In this document: piece after piece, positions 23,430 through 23,781 of the stretch
How positions within the stretch are numbered: position 1 is the first letter of the stretch
Layout of the letters: the number at the start of each line of letters is the position of its first letter
DNA from: an uncultured Clostridia bacterium
GTDB lineage: Bacteria > Bacillota > Clostridia > TANB77 > CAG-508
DNA: 23,781 nt
Direction: 5' to 3'
NCBI GenBank assembly: GCA_934154515.1
Contig: CAKPGD010000014.1
Coordinates: 1 to 23,781, forward strand
The notes under the pieces: model-generated
The model's input: the letters and a program-made list of their open reading frames with translations, nothing else
The model's database searches: none
Told to the model about the DNA's origin: nothing
Position numbers and translations under genes: made by a program

Positions 23430-23781
23430 CTTTTATCTCCAGTTCTTCAGTTAAATACTGATATGTATATTTAGGATTATTTTTTCTTTGCTCTAGTTCT
23501 TTTAAATTTTTTAATGCTTGTATTAAGTCTTTTTCTATGAATTTATTTTTATATTTATCTACAAAAGTATCTTTTAGAGACCTAATAACATCTATTTCAT
23601 TTTTTACTTGTCTTCTCTCTGCTCTTACATACTTTAATTGTTTTATTATCTTACAAGACTTAACTGCATCTAAATTATGATTTTCTATGTAATGTAATAA
23701 TTCATCTTGTTTAATATCCCACTTACTTTGTAAATCACTTAATTGTGATAATCTCTTATCTATGTCTTGAAAAAATGCAAG
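23419..23781 (-). CDS. Coiled-coil phage protein, 5' end missing
   Basis: The open frame runs from the right edge of the window to a TAA, 120 residues visible; the start is outside. The visible part is almost entirely charged helix ('VRAERRQVKNEIDVI', 'ALKNLKELEQRKN'), with a few Trp and His early on. It overlaps the RusA gene by 11 bases, so both are in the same operon. No function assignable. Confidence 0.5.
   Translation of the reverse strand, partial: LAFFQDIDKRLSQLSDLQSKWDIKQDELLHYIENHNLDAVKSCKIIKQLKYVRAERRQVKNEIDVIRSLKDTFVDKYKNKFIEKDLIQALKNLKELEQRKNNPKYTYQYLTEELEIKDEI

Overview
The window is a continuous piece of a tailed double-stranded DNA phage or prophage genome (siphovirus type) from a very A+T-rich Gram-positive host, most likely a clostridial or related gut Firmicute. 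The host guess rests on the base composition, strong AGGAGG-type ribosome binding sites, the standard genetic code (TGG for Trp, TGA as stop), and head and tail protein families typical of Firmicute siphoviruses. All genes except one lie on the minus strand, so the genome reads from the right end of the window to the left. No integrase, repressor, holin, lysin, tRNA or CRISPR array is visible, so the lifestyle cannot be decided here.

Right part (about 23781 to 18954): the end of an early or middle operon of small, tightly packed and often overlapping genes. A RusA-type Holliday junction resolvase is the recognisable member. The rest are small phage proteins without assignable function, and the operon ends in a sigma-like or helix-turn-helix regulator at the position where late-gene activators usually sit. 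After it comes a gap of about 570 bases without a convincing gene. It holds terminator-like hairpins and a near-perfect sigma-70 promoter whose -10 is flanked by direct repeats. That promoter drives a 69-residue gene of distinctly higher G+C (about 41%), closed by a strong terminator.

Middle (18097 to 17030): two tiny Cys-rich proteins and a HExxH metallopeptidase, then the only plus-strand gene, an orphan Cas2-like (SinR-family) protein with its own promoter and terminator.

Left part (17021 to 1): the packaging and structural module in standard order. It runs small and large terminase, portal, minor capsid (MuF-type) protein with a C-terminal nuclease-like toxin domain, a 59-residue protein, scaffold, N4-gp56-type major capsid, four head-tail connector or tail-completion proteins, major tail protein, tail chaperone, a three-helix membrane protein, Gp15, tape measure, distal tail, and a long tail-tip protein that runs off the left edge. 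Most neighbours overlap or nearly touch. The exceptions carry the interesting signals: strong RNA hairpins after the MuF-toxin gene, before the scaffold and before the capsid, and a promoter-gene-terminator cassette (a moron) inside the tail operon. Several intrinsic terminators sit inside what must be one late transcription unit, which suggests antitermination or tuned read-through.

The best candidates for new biology are the MuF-toxin gene with its hairpins and small downstream gene, the structured leader of the capsid gene, the orphan Cas2-like gene, the membrane-protein moron, and the shared unusual promoter layout of the last two.
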